A stretch of 64,000 bases of DNA from contig BCIH01000016.1 of assembly GCA_002897115.2 (NCBI GenBank), positions 147,998 to 211,997 of the forward strand, read 5' to 3'. Below the pieces are notes generated by a model that was not told the origin of the DNA, searched no databases, and saw only the letters and a list, made by a program, of their open reading frames with translations. Both the position numbers and the translations under genes were made by a program. This document shows, piece after piece, positions 58,423 to 64,000 of the stretch; the first letter of the stretch is position 1, and every line of letters begins with the position of its first letter. Source of the stretch: Prototheca cutis (lineage: Eukaryota; Chlorophyta; Trebouxiophyceae; Chlorellales; Chlorellaceae).

Positions 58423-59866
58423 ATGGCGTTCACGACGAGCCTCGTGGGAGCACGAGTCCAGCCACTCCGCGCTGCCCGGCCATGCGCTCGCCCGCAGGCT
58501 AGGCGCATGTCCGTCAAGGTGCAGGCAAAGATGGACCTTCAAGGCGGACCCCGTATTGTCAGAGGCAAATGCTTCGTCACTCGCGACGTGCGTCTGGGGA
58601 GCCTGGGCTGGAGGACGGGGCAACACGTGTTGGAAGGAGTAGCCCCCGGTAGCCGGGGCTCATACCCTCCAAACTGTGCTGCTAACTCCACTGGCCTGGC
58701 CATGGCCCCCACCCTGTTTGCAGAACATTGACACGGATCAAATCATCCCAGCCGAGTACCTCACTTTGGTGCCCACAAAGGTGTGGTTGGTAGGGAATGT
58801 GGGTTCTGCCTTTTGCAGTTGAGCGCGCTTGGGCCGTGGGGGCGTTGCATGCATCCCCCAGTGACCGTGCATTCATGCACCTACCGCCTGCAGCCGGACG
58901 AGTATGAGAAGCTGGGCAGCTACGCACTCATTGGTCTGCCGGAGGATCTCTATCCCCAGAGGTGCTCATGGGGCATAGGGCTGGTGAGGGACGATGCGTC
59001 AAGCAGGCATGCAGCCGCTGCTTCCCGTTGAATAATCAATGAATGGCACCCCCCCCACCCCCCACCCCTCCCACCCCTCCCACCCCCCTACCCCACAAAC
59101 ACACACACACACACACACACGCGAACTCTTTGCAGGTACATCCAGCCTGGCAGCATGAAGACGGAGTACCCCGTGGTGATTGGGGGTGACAACTTTGGGT
59201 GCGGCTCTTCGCGCGAGCACGCCCCCGTGGCCATGGGAGCGTCTGGCGCTAAGGTCGTCCTGGCGCAGTCCTTTGCCCGCATCTTCTTCCGCAACTGCAT
59301 GGCCACGGGGGAGTTGTACCCCGTGGAGACGGACCTGCGCCTGTGCGACGAGCTCCAGACGGGCCAAGAAGTCGAGGTCGACATGGTCGACAACGTCCTC
59401 CGTGTCATTGACACCGGCAAGACCTACCCCATCAAGGACCTTGGCGCGGTGAGGGGGTGGTGGTGCCGTTTATTCTTTGTTTCTTTGCTCGTTTGTGTTG
59501 GTGGTCATCGTTCCTTCATCCAGGGAGGCTGCTTGACGTTTCGCGGGAAGGTTGATGACAGCGGTGCCGTCGGTGTGCTTCGCTTTTGTAGCACGTGTTC
59601 ATCCCCACTTCCTCACCGTAACAAAATGCTTTGCAAAACGCATGCAGGCTGGGCCCGTGATCGATGCCGGTGGCCTGTTCAACTATGCACGCAACGGTGG
59701 GGCCTGGTGGATTCGGGGGGATTGTCGTGGATCTCCTTCCGGATCCTGGCAGGATTGGGAGATTTAGCGTTCTTCACTACATTCCTTGCATTCAGTGCTG
59801 CCATGACCATGGACCATCAAACACCTGTCCACGCGTGCAGAGGGTATGATCAAGGCGGCCAGTTGA
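58423..59866 (+). CDS. LEUD: 3-isopropylmalate dehydratase small subunit, plastid
   Basis: Six exons (58423-58587, 58724-58780, 58894-58961, 59136-59448, 59648-59696, 59841-59866) give 225 residues. The N-terminus (MAFTTSLVGARVQPLRAARP) is a plastid transit peptide. The mature protein has GKCFVTRDV-type start joined to NIDTDQIIPAEYLTLVPTK, DEYEKLGSYALIGLPEDLY, then IGGDNFGCGSSREHAPVAMG (the swivel-domain GCGSSREH substrate loop), AKVVLAQSFARIFFRNCMAT and the end AGPVIDAGGLFNYARNEGMI. It pairs with the Fe-S large subunit in leucine biosynthesis; plants also use small-subunit variants in Met chain elongation, not expected in an alga. The third intron ends after a (CA)n run. Confidence 0.96.
59098..59121. 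repeat. (CA)n microsatellite near a splice acceptor
   Basis: About ten CA units in the IPMI small-subunit intron, 15 bases before the acceptor TTTGCAG. Confidence 0.85.
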
Positions 59867-60313
59867 AGATGCTAGGTCGCTGTCGGAGCGCGTGGAAGAA
59901 GAATTATGGACAATCCTCTGTGACATAGCTGTACCGAGACACGTTCCGGAGATGATAATATGTGTAAATCAATTTTGTGTAAGGCACGCGTTTTGGCCAA
60001 TGTCGCGAGGAGGAGAGTCTGGCGGCGGGTGGGCTCCCAGCGGATCGCCCCCAGAGCGGCAATTCCGCCAGGCTGTCGCCGGAAGTTCGAGGAGTCGCCA
60101 TGTCCCTCCCCAGGCCCATGGAGGGAGCCATCCAGGCCAACATGTACATGGGACCACGCCAATGGTTGTAGCATAGGTCGAGCCGATTGCACTTGCTGCC
60201 ACGCGGTCATCGAGGCGCCGTGGACGTCAGCGGGCTGTGGGTTCCTGTTGTTTGGGCTACGCGGGACGCTCCGGGAGGTTCTGTCCTGCATATTCCACCC
60301 CCGCGCGCCTTTC
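59867..60313. other. Intergenic region
   Basis: Between the IPMI gene and the JmjC-like gene; no gene recognised. Confidence 0.4.
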
Positions 60314-63300
60314 ATGGCATCTCTCTTTTTTGAGTATTGCGTCGGGGATCGCAAGGCGGTGACGGTCGGCTCCGAGGTGAGCTCCGGGGCAGGGAGGCCA
60401 AGGTGTCCACCAACAAGAGACCTGGGCCGCCCACTGGCAGCTGGGTGTCAAGGTCGCTGCTTCCAATGCCGGGCGTTGGATCTTCCCAGACTTTGTCCGT
60501 GTTGTTTTGAGGTTATATTTGTAGTTTTCATAGTGGCAAGACAGGATCCTCATTTTTGCGGCATCTCTGGTGCCAACCTGTGCGTGCAGAGTCCTGTAGT
60601 GCGGAACGGTTCCTGGAGCACGGGAGACGGCAAACTTTATGGAGCAGTGGGCATCGTTTGTGCAAGGACTTGATCCCGGATGGCCTCCTGGGGCGGTGGA
60701 CGAGGTTTGGTCCCAGGGCCCCTCGCCCGGCTGGACTGGCAAAGCCTTGACCCGGCCCCTGGTCCTACGGGCGAACAGGCAGCAGGCTGCCGCCGCGCCC
60801 GGGCCATCTGAGCTGATTCGCGACCTCGTTCGGCAGCTGGGTCCAACGACAGAGGTCCTGGCCGAATCCCTGGGCGAAGCACGGTCTGACACGGCCTGCT
60901 GGAGTCTGGCCCAGTGGCAGACGTACTGGGAGGGGCGGTGCACGGCAAGGGGCGGGAATAATGGGGGCGGCATGTCTGCGAGCCGGCCCGCCGTGTCGGG
61001 CATGTCGTCACCACTGGAGGATGAGGCGGACAGCGGCGCACTGAGAAGACGGCGTGCGGCCGACCCGGCGGCTGCGGTGCCGCCGGGGTCGGTGGGCCGG
61101 GCCCTCGAGGTGCCCGCCCTGCCGCTGGCTGGTTCGGAGCTGGAAGACGCATGGCCGGTCCCTGCGACGGTGCTGGCCATGGACCTCGGCGTCCGGGTCT
61201 GGGGGGCCGGTGGCGGCGGCGCCGCAGGAGATGTGCGTGCGCCGGGCGCGCCGTCGCTGCACCTGTCCCCTCCCGGAAGCTGTGCGGAACCTGTGCTGCC
61301 GCCGTCGGCGGCGGGGGTGTGGGTCACAGCCCTGTCCGGCACGCGCACGCTGTGCCTGCTGCCGCCCAGTCGAGAAAGCTGGGCGCTCGTTGCTGCTGGT
61401 AATGGTGACAGTGGCGGGAGAAGTGGCGGCGTTGATGCAATGAGTGGGGCCTCCGTACTGCTGCAGCCTTCGCTATCAGCAGCGGCGCTGCGGCTGGATC
61501 TTGCGCCCGGGGACACAGCACTGGTGCCCCCCGGCTGGCTGCACGCTGGTGCGGCGCTGGATGCAACCGGCGCCATCAGCGTGCGCGGCTTCTTCCTGGC
61601 CGCGGCGGCGCTGGACATTCACTTGGATGCGCGGCGGCTGGAGCACACCCTGGGTGTCAACCCGGCCTGCCAGTACCCGCTGTTCAAGCAGACCATGTGG
61701 CAGGCGGCTCGGGTGTTCGCCGAAGCGGCCCGCCGCGCCGCAGGATTGACGGTCGCGGATTGCGAACGGGGAGCTGCAGAGCTCGCGACTGCACGTCGTG
61801 CGGCGCGTGGGAGACAAGGCGGTGCCTCGCAGGGTCATGCTGCGATGGATGCAACGACGATGCATCGGGCAAAACAAGTCTTGACAAGGCCAGCAGTGGT
61901 CGGTTTCCAGACAAACACCACCACTGGTGGCGGTGGTGGCGTGGCCCGGACGACTGCACCAGTAGCAAAACCAGGGCGCACCATCGCCACCGCACGGCCT
62001 GCAGGTCCTCTGCAGAAACTACCAGCACCACCCCGGCAGCAACGGGGAAATCTCAGTGAGGCACGTGGTGGCCAAGCGGTGGCTGTCGCCAAATCCAGCG
62101 GGAAGGCCGCTCCTTCTCGACACGTCCCGCGGCGGACGCAACCCTCGCGCCGCAACGCGCACAAGAGGAAGCACGCTGATGTGGCAGGCTTTGTGGAGAG
62201 CGATGACGCCGGGTCTGACGATCAGGTGGCGAGCGAGGGCTGGGGTTCGGAGGATGGCGGCGACTGGGGCCCGCCTGGCGGCAACCGCCGCCAGAGTTTC
62301 GACGATGGTGCCAGCGAAGGCAGCAGCAATGGCGACAGTGGTGCCCCGGCCCCTCCGCGGCGCAGCACCCGCCGGCGCGGCCTGGTGCCGGTGTCGCCGA
62401 TGGAGGAGGCATCTCCGGCCGAGCATGCAGTCGGCAGGGCGAGCGCCCGTCGCCACCGCAAGGTCCCTGCCCGCTTTGCCGACGGGGCGGAAGATGATGG
62501 CCTCCTGGATGATGAGGTTATAGGCGAGGCTGGGGGAGAGCACCTGGACCAAGGTGTTCTTGCCAACGAGGATGAACAAGTGTTGGAAGGCACTGCCGCA
62601 ACGGCAACGAAACGAGAGGCGTCGTCACGGCGACACACCGTCGACATCACTCCACCACAAGAACCGGCGCCAAAGCCCTTGCCGCCGGTGGGCAGTCGCT
62701 ATGGTGGCATCGGAAACGGCAAGCCCCGAGCTGACCGTGGCGACGCAGAGCAAGGCGAGCGCCAGCACTACGGAGGCGCGCGGGAATGGAGTGAGGACGA
62801 AAGCAGCAGCTCTGCCGACGAGGGGGGGGTTCGGCCTGGCGATGTGTGGTCTACGCCACAACATGGTTTGTCCGGGAACGGCCGTGCCCGGGACGGGGCG
62901 TTCGATGAAGGCCCCATGCAGGCGGCAGGCGCTGCTGCGCCGACTGGAACCCCCACTGCCACGCCGACCGCCACAACTGCCGGCCTCAAGCTCAAGCTCA
63001 AGGTCGGTTCCTCGCAGCTCCAGCAGCAGGCAGAGCGTTCGGTCAACGGGNCCGAGACTGGGACGCCGGCGGTGCCCCCACGACCAGCGGGCCCCAAACT
63101 GGGCTCGGTGGTTAAGCTCAGACTTGATTCCCGGCCGCCGGTCATTCCGCAGGTCGACGGGGCAGCGCCAGATGACGACGCTTTTCCTCCAGGGTTTAGT
63201 CATGACGATGACGACAGCTGTGCGAGCTCACCCTTGCACGCCGCAAGCTCCGGCCACGGGCATTCGGGCACGGAGAGTGGTGGGTCTACAGCAGCAGCAG

Positions 63301-64000
63301 CAGCTGGGTGTGGCGGCAAAGGGGACTTTGCAGCGGCGGCCGAGATGGAGGCGGGCGGCAGCTGCGGCAGCCCCGTCCTGGGGGGAGGTGACGCCAGCAC
63401 ACTCCCCCCCCCGGCACCTCCTCTGGGGGCAATGTACGAGGAACTGTTTGGGGCCTCAGATGAGGAGCCCCAGGGTCAAGCANATCCTCACGGCGTGGTT
63501 GGTGTGGCAGCTGGGGTTATCGCTGCTGAGGAGGGTCGACAGCAGCGAGCGCCCGAGGCACCCAGCTCGTTTCGCCGTGGTGCCCTGGATGACGACGAGC
63601 AGCAGCCATCACTGGGAGCGGGCACCGGCGTGCAGCTCGCTCGTGGCCTCGCAACCAAGCCTGGACCCAGTTCAACCGCCAGCCCTCATGTGCCCAAGGA
63701 CGAGCAAGACCCAACGCCAAACTTCCCATCCGGCAGCCCCCCTCCAGAGATGATCACACAAGGTGGTGGCAGTGCTGCCGACGACAGCACCCTCTTCCAC
63801 AGCCCGTCCTCGGCCCACCTGCGGTACGCGGCAAGGGCGACACTGGAACGAGAAGTCATGGAGAAGCCGCTAGCCGCNCTTCTGGCCGCGCTATGGTCCT
63901 GGCTCCAGCACCCCAATGCGCTCAACGACGTGCCCCTGAGCATCCAAGACCCGGAGGTGGGTAGAGCTTTTTGTGTATGTGTGTGTGTGTGGGTGGGTGG
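60314..64000 (+). CDS. JmjC-like protein of the KDM2/KDM7 type lacking metal ligands, partial
   Basis: Proposed exon 1 (60314-60376, MASLFFEYCVGDRKAVTVGS) and one very long exon (60600-63956) open to the right edge; a GAG|GTGGGT donor is at 63956. The first third follows the KDM2/KDM7 JmjC order: FMEQWASFVQG, LTRPLVLRA, SELIRDLVRQLG, SLAQWQTYWEGR, VLAMDLGVRVW, GVWVTALSGTRTLCLLPPS, LAPGDTALVPPGWLHAG, ISVRGFF. The usual F-H-x-D before the SVW motif reads P-V-L-P, so the HxD iron pair is missing, although the later His (GWLHAG) is kept. The remaining 700 residues are low complexity with acidic, Gly/Ser and basic stretches (LKLKLKV, RRSTRRRG). Likely a nuclear non-enzymatic scaffold; the exon 1 assignment is weak. 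Three N bases lie within. Confidence 0.7.

Noticed and set aside
62554..63753. 399-residue frame inside the JmjC-like gene
   Set aside because: Different register from the 3.3-kb frame that carries the JmjC motifs and runs through without stops.
1..64000. CRISPR array, bacterial operon or plastid segment
   Set aside because: Spliced nuclear-type genes throughout; no regularly spaced direct repeats and no plastid genes.

Overview
The window is nuclear DNA from a GC-rich, intron-containing green organism, most likely a chlorophyte (trebouxiophyte-like) alga. The gene set is plant-type: a plastid-like starch dual-specificity phosphatase of the LSF2 kind, a plant-type serine decarboxylase, the small subunit of isopropylmalate isomerase, a 164-residue plant-like RPL21, a DUF212 protein and a TSJT1-like amidotransferase. 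It also holds general eukaryotic genes: SBNO/FGT1, VPS53, UFC1, ALG12, PRP4 kinase, a peroxisomal dienoyl-CoA isomerase, GCSH, a J-protein, an ARID protein and a JmjC protein. Introns are GT-AG, with one apparent GC-AG. Genes are dense and non-operonic, and several pairs are head to head with 0.4-0.6 kb between starts.

Layout. 0.6-1.2 kb: small acidic unknown gene. 2.0-9.3 kb: 13-exon strawberry notch/FORGETTER1 helicase. 9.5-13.6 kb: mobile-element graveyard (decayed TnpB/Fanzor fragment on the minus strand, copy A of an unnamed repeat, an unknown two-exon gene and a third repeat tail). 13.7-15.0 kb: DUF212 gene. 15.1-16.1 kb: unknown minus-strand gene. 17.1-19.1 kb: membrane protein. 19.6-21.8 kb: serine decarboxylase. 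22.4-23.3 kb (-): class-II amidotransferase-like gene. 23.8-24.9 kb: GCSH. 25.2-26.2 kb (-): UFC1. 27.5-28.6 kb: copy B of the unnamed repeat. 28.7-30.8 kb: BRCT protein. 31.0-31.9 kb: LSF2-like phosphatase. 32.5-33.9 kb (-): unknown gene. 34.1-34.8 kb: Fanzor-bearing TIR element copy 1, running into a TPR-methyltransferase gene (-). 36.7-38.8 kb: J-protein. 39.1-40.5 kb (-): dienoyl-CoA isomerase. 41.1-42.7 kb (-): unknown gene. 43.2-46.5 kb: VPS53, followed by TIR element copy 2. 47.4-49.8 kb: ARID protein, followed by TIR element copy 3. 50.5-52.9 kb: ALG12. 53.2-57.0 kb: PRP4 kinase. 57.1-58.0 kb (-): RPL21. 58.4-59.9 kb: IPMI small subunit. 60.3 kb to the right edge: a large JmjC-like protein, cut by the window.

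The most unusual content is mobile. Three related elements are bounded by TA and by imperfect terminal inverted repeats. Two carry the zinc-ribbon/last-RuvC part of a Fanzor protein. All three keep a nearly identical right-hand block of about 150 bp, and all lie at the 3' end of a host gene. One supplies the stop codon and last residues of a methyltransferase gene. A second, unrelated repeat is present in two long copies plus one tail; one copy contains an 86-C run absent from its sister. Long poly-G/C runs occur in at least three other introns. The JmjC protein has lost the HxD metal pair.
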